NCBI RefSeq assembly: GCF_000176175.1
Contig: NZ_ACZP01000014.1
Coordinates: forward strand, 496,001 to 560,000
DNA length: 64,000 nucleotides
From: Vibrio furnissii CIP 102972
GTDB taxonomy: Bacteria; Pseudomonadota; Gammaproteobacteria; Enterobacterales; Vibrionaceae
Direction of reading: 5' to 3'
Below, in pieces: positions 8,650 through 17,520 of this stretch. How positions within the stretch are numbered: the stretch's first letter is position 1; every line of letters begins with the position of its first letter. The notes under the pieces are model-generated. The model was not told where the DNA came from. It worked only from the letters and a program-made list of their open reading frames with translations, and searched no databases. The position numbers and the translations under genes are program-made.

Positions 8650-8668
8650 TTTTCAAAATAGTAATTAG

Positions 8669-8683
8669 TTTGACTATCAAAGT
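8669..8683. promoter_or_regulatory. Candidate MarR operator 2, TTTGACTATCAAAGT
   Basis: Reverse complement ACTTTGATAGTCAAA, one mismatch from operator 1. Its position 40-56 bases before the dmeF ATG fits an overlap with the -35 region. It could also influence the divergent DMT transporter gene, which starts at 8761. Confidence 0.6.
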
Positions 8684-8760
8684 AAAACACATTTGTTCCA
8701 TTTTGTTTTTTCGCCTTAAATGGAGTGAAGATCATTCATCCAAACCCCCAAGGATTCCCT

Positions 8761-9606
8761 GTGCATCCAGCCCTGCTCACTGTCATCACCATGATGGCCT
8801 TTGCGGCCAACTCCATTCTGTGTCGACTGGCATTACAAACACACGCCATTGACGCCGGATCGTTCACGGCGCTGCGCTTGATCTCGGGAGGAATCACATT
8901 AGTCGTCTTGCACGCCATGGTCGTGCGCCGCGAACATCGTCGCTATTCGCTGCCGTTCGCCCTCAAAGCCGGCGCATCACTATTTATCTACGCGCTCTGT
9001 TTTTCCATCGCTTATCTGACCTTATCCGCCGGAACTGGCGCGCTGCTGCTTTTCGGCACGGTACAACTCTCACTGCTCGCTGCGCACTGTTGGCAAGGCA
9101 ATAAGATTCGCACGTTGGAATGGCTGGGGCTGGCGATCTCTATCGCCGGCTTTATCTATTTGATGCTGCCCAGCGCTGAACAACCCGGTTGGATATCCGC
9201 ACTGCTGATGATCATCGCTGGCCTTGCATGGGCGGTGTTCAGCCTACTTGGGCGCAACAGCGGCAATCCAACCCACGCGATCGCTCAAGGGTTTTGGGCA
9301 GCAAGTCTGCTGTGTCTACTCGTGTCTCCCTGGATGATTCATCTGGACACCCTCTCAACACGCGGCGTGGTGCTTGCGCTGTTGTCGGGCAGTCTGGCAT
9401 CCGCCGCGGGTTATATTCTCTGGTATCGGGTCATCAGCCGCTTAACCATGCTGCAAGCCTCCGTTGCACAGTTATCGGTGCCCGCCATCGCTTTGATCGG
9501 GGGCAGCCTGCTATTGAACGAGCCGATGACACTGCGCTTGATACTGGTGAGCCTGATGATCCTCGGCGGCATCTTGTTGGTGTTTGTCGCCCGCAAGCCT
9601 GAATAA
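8761..9606 (+). CDS. EamA/DMT-superfamily transporter
   Basis: A 281-residue ten-helix drug/metabolite transporter with two EamA halves; the second begins near GWISALLMIIAGLAWAVFSL. A GTG at 8725 extends the frame, but the GTG at 8761 has AAGGA at good spacing and gives the usual start (HPALLTVITMMAFAANS). It is divergent from dmeF and shares its promoter region. The substrate cannot be read from sequence. Confidence 0.88.
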   Translation: MHPALLTVITMMAFAANSILCRLALQTHAIDAGSFTALRLISGGITLVVLHAMVVRREHRRYSLPFALKAGASLFIYALCFSIAYLTLSAGTGALLLFGTVQLSLLAAHCWQGNKIRTLEWLGLAISIAGFIYLMLPSAEQPGWISALLMIIAGLAWAVFSLLGRNSGNPTHAIAQGFWAASLLCLLVSPWMIHLDTLSTRGVVLALLSGSLASAAGYILWYRVISRLTMLQASVAQLSVPAIALIGGSLLLNEPMTLRLILVSLMILGGILLVFVARKPE

Positions 9607-9684
9607 GCCTCGGTGATTCTGCGCTGGCTTTTCTAGGTCAGCTCAGTACAATTCAGCCCGTCTACTCCACTCGATTGTTTTGCT

Positions 9685-11361
9685 ATGTCACACACCAACC
9701 GCTGCTTCACGCCTTTTCAGGCCGACGTTTCTGCCATCGCTTTGCCGGATCGTTTTACCTTTCCGTTTTGTTACGAGCCGCATCCTTTGTGTGTGATTGC
9801 CGCCGAGGAGCTACAGCACCACATCAGCACTCAACAAGCATGGTCGCACCCTTTTGGTCTCGACGGTGATGAAACCGGAGCGCACGGCAAAATGTTTGGC
9901 GTCTTGGTGGTCAAAACCCCAACGGGAGCACTCGGTTATCTCTCGGCGTTTTCTGGCCAGTTGGCCGAGCAAAATCACTTGCCGGGCTTTGTGCCGCCCG
10001 TGTTTGATCGCTTTGCTGACGACGCGTTCTTTCGCACCGAAGCCAACCAGATTGCGGCCATCAATCAGCAAGTACGCGTGCTGAAACAGAACACACAAGC
10101 CGATGAACTGCGCAGCCGCCTTGCCGAGAGTCAACAGCAAGCGGACGCTGAAATAGAAGCGCTGCGTCTGCGCATGATAGATACGCGCGCTGAACGTAAA
10201 CAGTTGCGTGCAGATGCCGACGCCCATTCGAACGACTCAGCCCCCTTGCTGGAACGTTTGGCCAAAGAGAGCGTGGCGGAGAAAAACCAGCTCAAGCAAT
10301 TAAAGCTGCAGTGGGAACAACGCATTCGCACCTTACAGGATGACTTAACAGCGCAAAACGCCGAGCTGCACGCCTTGCAAGAGCAGCGCAAGCAGCTCTC
10401 GGCAGCACTGCAGAAAAAGCTGTTTGGCCAATATCGTTTCTTAAACCAGCGCGGTGAGGTGCAATCGTTGAATGATATTTTTTCGCTGGCCGTGAATCCA
10501 ATTCCCCCCGCGGGTTCTGGCGAATGTGCAGCGCCGAAGCTACTGCAATATGCGTTTACGCATCAACTGACCCCAATTGCGATGGCGGAATTCTGGTGGG
10601 GACGCTCTCCCAAATCAGAGATTCGCCAACACAAGAAATTCTATCCGGCCTGCCAAAATAAGTGTCATCCGATCCTCGGTCACATGCTGAGTGGCATGGC
10701 GCTGGATGACAATCCGCTGCTGAACAATCCCGCCGAAGGTCAAGAGATCGAGATTGTGTATCAGGATGAAGCGATTGTGGTGATCAACAAACCGGCGGAG
10801 TTTCTTTCGGTGCCCGGCGTGAACATCAAAGACTCAGCACTGACGCGATTGGAGCAGCAGTTTCCCGAGGTGGAAGGCCCGTTTGTGCTGCATCGTTTGG
10901 ATATGTCGACTTCGGGGTTACTGGTCTTCGCACTCACACGTCGCGCCAATAAAAGCCTGCAGAAACAGTTTATTACTCGCGGTGTCGAGAAGCGTTATGT
11001 CGCGCTGCTGAGTGGTGAAATCGCTCATGGTGAAGGCTGTATTACCCTGCCGCTGCGTCCAGACTTAGACGATCGTCCGCGTCAAATGGTCTGTTTTGAG
11101 CACGGCAAAGCCGCCGAAACTTACTGGCAGACGATCGGCACCGAACAAGGACGCACGCGCGTCTACCTCTTTCCCAAAACCGGTCGCACCCATCAGCTGC
11201 GCGTGCATTGCGCGCATGCGCAAGGCTTCAATACGCCGATTTTGGGCGACGATCTGTACGGCGAGAAAGCCAATCGCCTGCACCTGCATGCAGAAAGCCT
11301 CAGTTTTGATCACCCCTACACCAAGCAGCGTATGACATTTCAGGTCGATCCCGATTTCTGA
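9685..11361 (+). CDS. RluA-family RNA pseudouridine synthase with long N-terminal extension
   Basis: A 558-residue protein. The C-terminal third is a standard RluA catalytic domain: IVVINKPAEFLSVPG, then the active-site HRLDMSTSGLL with catalytic Asp406, and GRTHQLRVHCAHAQG near residue 499. Before it lie about 350 residues that family members such as RluA or TruC lack, including a charged, probably coiled-coil stretch (residues about 125-250, rich in Glu, Lys, Gln and Leu) and a Cys-containing segment. The enzyme isomerises uridine in rRNA or tRNA; the target and the job of the extension are unknown. Similar long forms exist in vibrios as far as I recall. Confidence 0.88.
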   Translation: MSHTNRCFTPFQADVSAIALPDRFTFPFCYEPHPLCVIAAEELQHHISTQQAWSHPFGLDGDETGAHGKMFGVLVVKTPTGALGYLSAFSGQLAEQNHLPGFVPPVFDRFADDAFFRTEANQIAAINQQVRVLKQNTQADELRSRLAESQQQADAEIEALRLRMIDTRAERKQLRADADAHSNDSAPLLERLAKESVAEKNQLKQLKLQWEQRIRTLQDDLTAQNAELHALQEQRKQLSAALQKKLFGQYRFLNQRGEVQSLNDIFSLAVNPIPPAGSGECAAPKLLQYAFTHQLTPIAMAEFWWGRSPKSEIRQHKKFYPACQNKCHPILGHMLSGMALDDNPLLNNPAEGQEIEIVYQDEAIVVINKPAEFLSVPGVNIKDSALTRLEQQFPEVEGPFVLHRLDMSTSGLLVFALTRRANKSLQKQFITRGVEKRYVALLSGEIAHGEGCITLPLRPDLDDRPRQMVCFEHGKAAETYWQTIGTEQGRTRVYLFPKTGRTHQLRVHCAHAQGFNTPILGDDLYGEKANRLHLHAESLSFDHPYTKQRMTFQVDPDF

Positions 11362-11461
11362 TCTCAGCGCGAGCATCGCCGTTCGTGACGTGATCGCCCG
11401 TTTTTGCGCGCGGCTATTCCGCCACTGACACGACGCGCATCCTCATGCCAACAACCAACAC

Positions 11462-11476
11462 TAGACGACTGGTCTA
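11462..11476. promoter_or_regulatory. NemR-like operator A, TAGAC-GACTG-GTCTA
   Basis: A 15-base dyad 22 bases upstream of the TetR-family start codon. A 20-base block around it (ACTAGACGACTGGTCTAATT) is repeated exactly before curA at 12145-12164. Autoregulation by the adjacent TetR protein is the simplest reading. Confidence 0.78.
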
Positions 11477-11497
11477 ATTATCACTATATTTCACCTC

Positions 11498-12097
11498 ATG
11501 AACGCAAAAACACACGATACACGACAACATATTCTAGAAGTCGGTTACCAACTGGTGGTAAACCGAGGCTTTACCTGTGTCGGCTTGTCGGAGCTGCTGA
11601 AAAGCGCCGATGTGCCTAAGGGGTCGTTTTATCATTACTTCAAGTCCAAAGAGCAGTTTGGCGAGGCATTGATTGAGGCCTACTTTGCCCATTACCTCGA
11701 CAAACTCGACGCCCTGTTCAACGGTAATGGCGGGACTCACTATCAGAAATTGATGCGGTACTGGCATTTCTGGACAGAGCAAAACAGCTGTAATTGCTCC
11801 GCCGGAAAATGTCTGGTGGTCAAATTGGCAGGAGAAGTCGCCGATCTGTCTGAACCGATGCGTCTGGCCCTGCTCAAAGGCACCAATGCCATCACGGCCC
11901 GCGTGGCCGAATGTATTGAGCAAGGGATCCAAACGGGTGAATTGCACGTACAAAACAGCCAGCTCACGTCCGAGTTACTCTACAATCTATGGATTGGGGC
12001 GAGCTTGCTGAACAAAATTCGCCAAGATGACGTCAGTCTACAGCAGGCGTTACTGGCCACCGAGCAATTGCTGAAAGGCAATCCGCTCAACGGATAA
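11498..12097 (+). CDS. NemR-like TetR-family redox/electrophile-sensing repressor
   Basis: A 199-residue TetR protein. The helix-turn-helix is TCVGLSELLKSADVPKGSFYHYFKS in pieces (residues 26-50), close to E. coli NemR. The two NemR reactive residues appear conserved: Cys105 in GKCLVVKLAGEV corresponds to NemR Cys106, and Lys173 in LLNKIRQD to NemR Lys175. In E. coli these form a reversible link on exposure to reactive chlorine. Two extra cysteines (98 and 100) sit just before Cys105. Operators precede this gene and the curA-gst pair, which are therefore its likely regulon. Confidence 0.88.
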   Translation: MNAKTHDTRQHILEVGYQLVVNRGFTCVGLSELLKSADVPKGSFYHYFKSKEQFGEALIEAYFAHYLDKLDALFNGNGGTHYQKLMRYWHFWTEQNSCNCSAGKCLVVKLAGEVADLSEPMRLALLKGTNAITARVAECIEQGIQTGELHVQNSQLTSELLYNLWIGASLLNKIRQDDVSLQQALLATEQLLKGNPLNG

Positions 12098-12110
12098 ACA
12101 CCATTCACGA

Positions 12111-12135
12111 CCGCTATCTCGATAGCGGATTTTTT
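12111..12135 (+). terminator. Rho-independent terminator after the TetR-family gene
   Basis: Stem CCGCTATC/GATAGCGG with a two-base loop (12111-12128), followed by ATTTTTT. It separates the regulator from the curA promoter. Confidence 0.85.
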
Positions 12136-12146
12136 GCCACGAATAC

Positions 12147-12161
12147 TAGACGACTGGTCTA
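12147..12161. promoter_or_regulatory. NemR-like operator B, TAGAC-GACTG-GTCTA
   Basis: Identical to operator A including flanks (20 identical bases). It lies 25 bases upstream of the curA start, where a bound repressor would block curA-gst transcription. Confidence 0.78.
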
Positions 12162-12186
12162 ATTGAAACACAAAAGGAAACCAGAA

Positions 12187-13221
12187 ATGACTGAACTGAT
12201 GAACCAACGCATCGTGCTTGCTTCACGTCCGGTTGGCGCCCCAACAAAGCAGGACTTCCGCTTGGAAACCGTCACACAGCCGCAGCCGGGTGAGGGCGAA
12301 GTATTGCTGCGCACCATTTATCTGTCACTGGATCCGTATATGCGCGGCCGCATGAGCGATGCCAAGTCTTACGCCGATCCCGTCGCGCTCAATGCCGTGA
12401 TGGTTGGCGGCACCGTGTGTCAGATCGAAGTGTCCCATCACCCTGATTTTGCCGTGGGCGAATGGGTATTGGCCTACACCGGCTGGCAACGCTACGCCAT
12501 TTCCAACGGCGACGGCCTGTTAAAACTGGGCACTCAACCGACGCACCCTTCGTTTGCGCTTGGCATCATGGGCATGCCCGGCTTTACCGCCTACATGGGG
12601 CTACTGGATATTGGCCAACCCAAAGCGGGAGAAACCATTGTGGTCGCGGCCGCCACAGGGCCGGTCGGCGCGACCGTGGGTCAAATTGGCAAAATCAAAG
12701 GTTGCCGCGTGGTTGGCGTGGCGGGCGGCGAAGACAAATGTCGCCATGCGGTTGACGTGCTGGGCTTTGATGCCTGTATTGACCACAAAGCCGATGATTT
12801 CGCAGAGCAGTTGGCACAAGCTTGTCCGCAAGGCATTGATGTCTACTTTGAAAACGTGGGTGGCAAAGTGTTTGATGCGGTCATGCCACTGCTCAACACC
12901 AAAGCACGTATTCCGTTGTGCGGCTTGGTGTCTCAATACAACGCTACTGCGCTGCCGGAAGGCCCCGATCGCCTGTCGAGCCTCATGGGCATGCTGCTGG
13001 TCAAACGCATCAAAATGCAGGGCTTTATTATTTTCGATGACTACGGCCATCGTTACAACGAGTTTGCCCAAGACATGAGCCAATGGTTGGCTGAGGGCAA
13101 AATGCAATACCGCGAGCAGATCGTACAAGGACTGGCGCAAGCGCCAACCGCGTTCATGGGGCTGCTGGAAGGAAAGAACTTCGGCAAGCTGGTGATCGAA
13201 GTCAACACACCGCTGTCATAA
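12187..13221 (+). CDS. curA: CurA-type NADPH-dependent reductase (MDR superfamily)
   Basis: A 344-residue zinc-free medium-chain reductase very similar to E. coli CurA (curcumin/dihydrocurcumin reductase). Shared blocks include LSLDPYMRGRMSD, MGMPGFTAYMGLLDIGQPK, the nucleotide-binding AAATGPVGATVGQIGKIKGC and YFENVGGKVFDAV. It reduces the C=C bond of alpha,beta-unsaturated carbonyls, which fits control by an electrophile-sensing repressor. A TTG frame extension begins at 12163, but the ATG at 12187 follows AAAGGAAACC. The downstream glutathione transferase starts 10 bases after its stop. Confidence 0.93.
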   Translation: MTELMNQRIVLASRPVGAPTKQDFRLETVTQPQPGEGEVLLRTIYLSLDPYMRGRMSDAKSYADPVALNAVMVGGTVCQIEVSHHPDFAVGEWVLAYTGWQRYAISNGDGLLKLGTQPTHPSFALGIMGMPGFTAYMGLLDIGQPKAGETIVVAAATGPVGATVGQIGKIKGCRVVGVAGGEDKCRHAVDVLGFDACIDHKADDFAEQLAQACPQGIDVYFENVGGKVFDAVMPLLNTKARIPLCGLVSQYNATALPEGPDRLSSLMGMLLVKRIKMQGFIIFDDYGHRYNEFAQDMSQWLAEGKMQYREQIVQGLAQAPTAFMGLLEGKNFGKLVIEVNTPLS

Positions 13222-13231
13222 GGAGCCCACA

Positions 13232-13852
13232 ATGATCACATTACACCACCTGAACCAATCACGTTCCAAGCGCATCATCTGGTTGCTAGAAGAGCTGGGC
13301 GTCGACTATCAAGTTGTTCCCTATCAACGCGATGCCTTGACCTTTCTGGCACCACCAGAGCTCAAAGCGGTTCACCCGCTGGGCAAATCGCCGGTGATTG
13401 AAATCGACGGACGCGTGATCGCCGAATCAGGCGCGATCACGGAATACCTGATTGAACGCTTTGCCGCGGAACGTCTGGCTCCCGCACGGGACAGCGCCGA
13501 GTACATCGACTACCTGCAATGGCTGCATTTTGCCGAAAGCTCAGGCATTCTGCCGCTGCTGCTCAAACTGTTCTTAGCCAAAGACGGTGCCAAAACGCAG
13601 TTTTTAGAAGGCTATGCCAACAGTGAAGCGGCAAAAGTCTTGGGCTATGTGAATGCGCAGCTCGAAGGCAAACGCTACTTGGTGGCCGACAAACTGACCG
13701 GCGCAGACATCATGATGTCGTTTATTGCCGAAGGTGTACACGCCAGCGGCATGTTGGATCATTTCCCTCACATCAAAACCTATTGGGCAGGCTTGGCAAC
13801 GCTACCGGGCTATCAAAAAGCCAATCATACGGAAGCGTCGCTCAGCGTTTGA
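13232..13852 (+). CDS. Glutathione S-transferase family protein
   Basis: A 206-residue cytosolic GST. The N-terminal thioredoxin-fold domain reads ITLHHLNQSRSKRIIWLLEE (Ser10/Arg11 at the glutathione-activating position) and the cis-Pro/Glu-Ser motif is SPVIEIDGRVIAESGAITEY. The C-terminal helical domain contains KLTGADIMMSF. AAGGAGCCCAC is a strong ribosome-binding site. Second gene of the curA operon, so probably conjugates or reduces the same electrophiles. Confidence 0.92.
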   Translation: MITLHHLNQSRSKRIIWLLEELGVDYQVVPYQRDALTFLAPPELKAVHPLGKSPVIEIDGRVIAESGAITEYLIERFAAERLAPARDSAEYIDYLQWLHFAESSGILPLLLKLFLAKDGAKTQFLEGYANSEAAKVLGYVNAQLEGKRYLVADKLTGADIMMSFIAEGVHASGMLDHFPHIKTYWAGLATLPGYQKANHTEASLSV

Positions 13853-13873
13853 TGATGAAACCAGCACGATGAA

Positions 13874-13899
13874 AAAAGCCTGCCAATCGGCAGGCTTTT
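13874..13899. terminator. Bidirectional terminator between gst and the SulP gene
   Basis: Stem AAAAGCCTGCC-AAT-(C)GGCAGGCTTTT between two convergent genes. A-rich on the left and T-rich on the right, so it can serve both strands. Confidence 0.88.
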
Positions 13900-13910
13900 G
13901 ATACTTGAAC

Positions 13911-15683
13911 TTACGCCACTTCGGGCACCGGTTTGGGCAGCGCATCGGCTTCCGGCTCTTTCTGAACCGGCGGCACTTGCCCCTCTTCCACCGCTTGTTG
14001 GTAACACCCACTGAGTTTGATCGCCAAATACATATCAGCACGTAGCACCAACCCGCCGTCGCCGACCGGCACACCGCTCAACTCACACCATTGACGCATA
14101 CTGCGCTTACGTCCGGCCAGAATTAAACGAATACCGCGTTTTTTCAGGATGTTCTGCACATCCGCCAACATCGCCATCACGCTCAAATCGAGGTGCGTAA
14201 AGCTCGCCACCGCATCAATCACCACACAGTCGACGCTGGAATCGCTGGTTTCCACCAATTCCAATAGACGACGCTTGAAGTACGGCGCATTGAAATACGT
14301 CAGCGGCGAGTTAAAACGATACAGCATCAAGCCAGGAATTGGCGTGGCTTTTCCGGTGCCATCCACGGTGCGAATCGTCCCGTCTTTATCCAGCCCCAAG
14401 CGTTGATCGCTCGGTCGCATCACCACGCGTAAGAACTGGAACAATCCGAGCAACACCGCCAGCGTGATACCGGGGATCACGCCGACAATCAGCACGGCAA
14501 TAAAGGTCACCGACGCCAAATAAAACGCATCTTTATCGCGCTTTCTCAGCCCCCACAACCCTTTGAGATCCAGCAGCGAGGTCGAGGCAATGATCAACAC
14601 CACACCCAATGCAGCCGTTGGAATGTACTGCAGCGGACGATAAAGGAAGATCGCCACCAATCCGATCACCACCGCCGCAATCACCGAGACCAACTGCGAT
14701 TTACCGCCATTGGCGTCATTCACCGCGGTGCGGGAATCAGCACCACTGATAGCAAAGCCTTGTGAAAATGCCGACGCTAAGTTGGCAATCCCGAGCGCTC
14801 GAAACTCTTTATCCGCATCGATATCGTAGCCATTTTTGGCCGCAAAACTGCGCGCGGTCAGCATCATACTGACAAAGCTCACCATCGCTAAGTTGAGTGC
14901 AGGAACCACCAATTCACGGCTGATCCCGATGTCAAACGTCGGGGTTTGAAACGCCGGTAAGCCGCCCTGAATCAAGCCAACCACGTTCACGCCTTGGCTA
15001 TCCAATTGGGTCGCCCACACCAAGATGCCTGCCGAGATGATCGCCAGCATCGCCGCCGGCCACGATGGGCGAAAACGCTTGGCGGCAAAATAGACCGCCA
15101 CCGTCAGCACACTGACCACCACGGTTTGCCAATGCACGTCAAACAAGCGCTGCGGTGCTTCCGCCAAACGTTCCAACAAGTAGCTCTGCTCGTACTTCAC
15201 GCCGAACACTTTACTCAACTGACCCACGATGATGGTCAACGCCACCCCGTTGAGCAGCCCCATCAGGATCGGACGCGAAAGAAAATCGGCCAAAATACCG
15301 AGACGGAACTTACTGGCGAGAATACACCAGATCCCCATCATCGCAGTCATGGTCATGACCAGTTGCCAATGCTTGGTTGGGTCGCCCGCGGCCAACGGTG
15401 CCACCACCGCCGCAACCACCGCACAGGTCGCGGCATCGGGGCCGACAATCAACTGGCGCGAGGTACCAAACAGCGCGTACACCAGCATCGGTGCCACACA
15501 CGAATACAACCCGACAATCGCCGATACCCCGGTTAATTGCGCATACGCAATCGCCACGGGCAGGGCCACAGCCACCACAGAAAATGCCGCTCGCACGTCA
15601 TCGACCAGCCAAGCGCGCTCATAGTGTTTAAACTGATACAATCCCGGCATCCACTGCCGAATCCACGCCGATTTCAACTTCAC
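13911..15683 (-). CDS. SulP-family inorganic anion transporter with STAS domain
   Basis: A 590-residue SLC26/SulP transporter. About ten to fourteen membrane segments occupy residues 25-430, starting with the SulP signature DVRAAFSVVAVALPVAIAYA and QLTGVSAIVGLYSCVAPML. A cytoplasmic STAS domain follows (about 455-560: LMLYRFNSPLTYFNAPYFKR, CVVIDAVASFTHLDLSVM). The start is a GTG at 15683 preceded by GAGGTGAA. The family moves sulfate, bicarbonate or dicarboxylates, often with Na+; the substrate cannot be decided. Convergent with gst, with 240 gene-free bases upstream. Confidence 0.93.
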   Translation of the reverse strand: MKLKSAWIRQWMPGLYQFKHYERAWLVDDVRAAFSVVAVALPVAIAYAQLTGVSAIVGLYSCVAPMLVYALFGTSRQLIVGPDAATCAVVAAVVAPLAAGDPTKHWQLVMTMTAMMGIWCILASKFRLGILADFLSRPILMGLLNGVALTIIVGQLSKVFGVKYEQSYLLERLAEAPQRLFDVHWQTVVVSVLTVAVYFAAKRFRPSWPAAMLAIISAGILVWATQLDSQGVNVVGLIQGGLPAFQTPTFDIGISRELVVPALNLAMVSFVSMMLTARSFAAKNGYDIDADKEFRALGIANLASAFSQGFAISGADSRTAVNDANGGKSQLVSVIAAVVIGLVAIFLYRPLQYIPTAALGVVLIIASTSLLDLKGLWGLRKRDKDAFYLASVTFIAVLIVGVIPGITLAVLLGLFQFLRVVMRPSDQRLGLDKDGTIRTVDGTGKATPIPGLMLYRFNSPLTYFNAPYFKRRLLELVETSDSSVDCVVIDAVASFTHLDLSVMAMLADVQNILKKRGIRLILAGRKRSMRQWCELSGVPVGDGGLVLRADMYLAIKLSGCYQQAVEEGQVPPVQKEPEADALPKPVPEVA

Positions 15684-15923
15684 TTCACCTCTAACTCATG
15701 TTTTGCGCCTGCAAAACGACTCACTTAAGCATAACTCAAGAACCGCAAACTCTCGCTGCTAATTTGCTGATTTTACAAAGGATTGATTTTCGCTCAGCGA
15801 ATGAGCACAGTCGTGCATTTTTACCATGTTGGCCACGTGAGAAAAGTGACGTCAAACAAGAAAAAAGTCGCCGCACCCCTGCGCTTTGTGTGACAATGAT
15901 CCGCTAATTCGCCCCTCAACGAT

Positions 15924-16589
15924 ATGAACCCCATGAACTTCCAAGCTGCTATTTTCGACATGGATGGGCTGCTGCTCGACACCGAGCGCGTCTGTATAGA
16001 AATTTTTGAACAAGCCTGCCAAGCGGTCGGCGTTCCGTTTTTACGTGATTTGTATTTGTCGGTGATTGGTCGCAATGCCGCCGGGATTGAAGCCACGCTG
16101 CGCGCGGGATACGGGCCGGATCTCGATTACATGCAACTGCACAATGAGTGGCGCACTCGCTATAACGCCGTGGTGAAACATCAAGCGATTCCTGTCAAAC
16201 AAGGCGTGATTGAATTGCTGGAATGGCTCAAAGCAGAGCACATTCCAACCGCTGTAGCGACCTCAACTCAGCGGGATGTGGCGAGCATTAAGCTGCGCCT
16301 TTCGGGGCTGGATCGCTATTTCGATGCCGTGGCGACCGGTTGCGAAGTCAGCCAAGGCAAACCGCACCCAGAAATCTATTTGCTGGCGGCCAGTCGCCTC
16401 GACGTTGCACCAGCGCAGTGTCTGGCGTTTGAAGATTCTAACAATGGCGTGCGCTCGGCAGTCGCCGCGAAGATGATTGCTTATCAAATTCCGGATTTGG
16501 TCATGCCCAGTGACGACGTGGTGGCTTTAGGTCATCGTATTCGCCCAACCCTCAGCGACGTGCTAGAGGAACTGAAAGCGAGTCGTTAA
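15924..16589 (+). CDS. HAD-superfamily phosphatase (subfamily IA, beta-phosphoglucomutase-like)
   Basis: A 221-residue HAD hydrolase. Motif I is FDMDGLLLDTE with nucleophile Asp12 and acid Asp14; motif II is VATSTQ; motif III Lys lies in SQGKPHPEIYLLA; motif IV is FEDSNNGVRSA. The cap sits after motif I, as in sugar-phosphate phosphatases. An alternative ATG lies three codons in (15933). Convergent with the GntR gene and not clearly part of the downstream ABC cluster. Substrate unknown. Confidence 0.88.
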   Translation: MNPMNFQAAIFDMDGLLLDTERVCIEIFEQACQAVGVPFLRDLYLSVIGRNAAGIEATLRAGYGPDLDYMQLHNEWRTRYNAVVKHQAIPVKQGVIELLEWLKAEHIPTAVATSTQRDVASIKLRLSGLDRYFDAVATGCEVSQGKPHPEIYLLAASRLDVAPAQCLAFEDSNNGVRSAVAAKMIAYQIPDLVMPSDDVVALGHRIRPTLSDVLEELKASR

Positions 16590-16615
16590 CTTGCCTTGGC
16601 AATGTGTGGCGGCGC

Positions 16616-17335
16616 TCAGTCGCCACAACTGTCGATGGTGATCACCACCGAATCGGGTCGCCAATATTCAAATTCACAATCCATGATCGCCCCATCCTGT
16701 TTGTAATTCACTCGGCAAATTTTCAGCACCGGCTGTCCCGTGGCAACATTGAGCGCTTTCGCCACATGCGATGGCGCGGCGGTCGGAATGACGTCAAAAC
16801 GCGAACGCTGAGTGCGGTAACCATATTTTTCCGCGTACAGACCTGTCAAAGACCCGTGCAGATTCTCCTGCAAAATGTTGGGAAACAGACGCGCAATCAG
16901 GCAGTTTTCGACAAACAACACCGCGCGCCCGTCGATATAGCGCAAGCGCTCGATAATATGAATCGGCGTAATGCGTTCGATCTGCATCGCTTTGGCATAC
17001 TCGCGCGAGGCCATCACACTGCGCACATTGAGCACTTTGGTTTCCGCGATGCGGTCTTGCTCGCGCACCATCTGATGGAAATGCGAACGCGACAGCGGGT
17101 TGTAACGCACCCGTTCTGGCGACACAAACCAACCGCGGCGCTCTTCACGATAAATCAGCCCTTCGGTTTCGAGCGACACCAATGCGTCCTTGATGGTAAT
17201 ACGCGTCGTTTCGAACAGCTCACTCAATTCACGCTCCGACGGCAATTTTTGCCGATCGTTCATGATGCCGCCGCAAATCTGCTCGCGTAGGGTGGATTTT
17301 ATTTTTCCCAGTTGGGTCGTCGCCTGTAGCTTCAT
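16616..17335 (-). CDS. GntR-family regulator with UTRA domain (PhnR/HutC-like)
   Basis: A 239-residue regulator: N-terminal GntR winged helix (residues about 8-75: QKLPSERELSELFETTRITI, GLIYREERRGWFVSP) and a C-terminal UTRA effector domain (about 95-235) ending FEYWRPDSVVITID. Divergent from a binding-protein gene. The pattern matches regulators of 2-aminoethylphosphonate uptake (PhnR), but the effector is not proved. A 12-base site just upstream of the start codon is repeated before the binding-protein gene, so autoregulation and control of the transport operon are likely. Confidence 0.9.
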   Translation of the reverse strand: MKLQATTQLGKIKSTLREQICGGIMNDRQKLPSERELSELFETTRITIKDALVSLETEGLIYREERRGWFVSPERVRYNPLSRSHFHQMVREQDRIAETKVLNVRSVMASREYAKAMQIERITPIHIIERLRYIDGRAVLFVENCLIARLFPNILQENLHGSLTGLYAEKYGYRTQRSRFDVIPTAAPSHVAKALNVATGQPVLKICRVNYKQDGAIMDCEFEYWRPDSVVITIDSCGD

Positions 17336-17337
17336 CC

Positions 17338-17349
17338 TGATCTAGTCCA
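17338..17349. promoter_or_regulatory. Candidate GntR operator 1, TGATCTAGTCCA
   Basis: Imperfect dyad ending three bases from the gntR start codon. It matches 11 of 12 bases of the site at 17521-17532 and resembles the TGGTCTAGACCA type of site used by HutC/UTRA regulators. Confidence 0.6.
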
Positions 17350-17520
17350 ATACGGTCTCTCTTTTTTCAGACTAATCAACGCACATAACAAATTTATTAC
17401 AGCTAACCCGCTGTTAATCAAAGACAACTGAAACATAACTGCCATAAAACTAACGAAAAAGCGTCATCTGGATGAACCCAAAACGTCACATTCGCTGCCT
17501 AGGATAAAAATCAAACTTAC

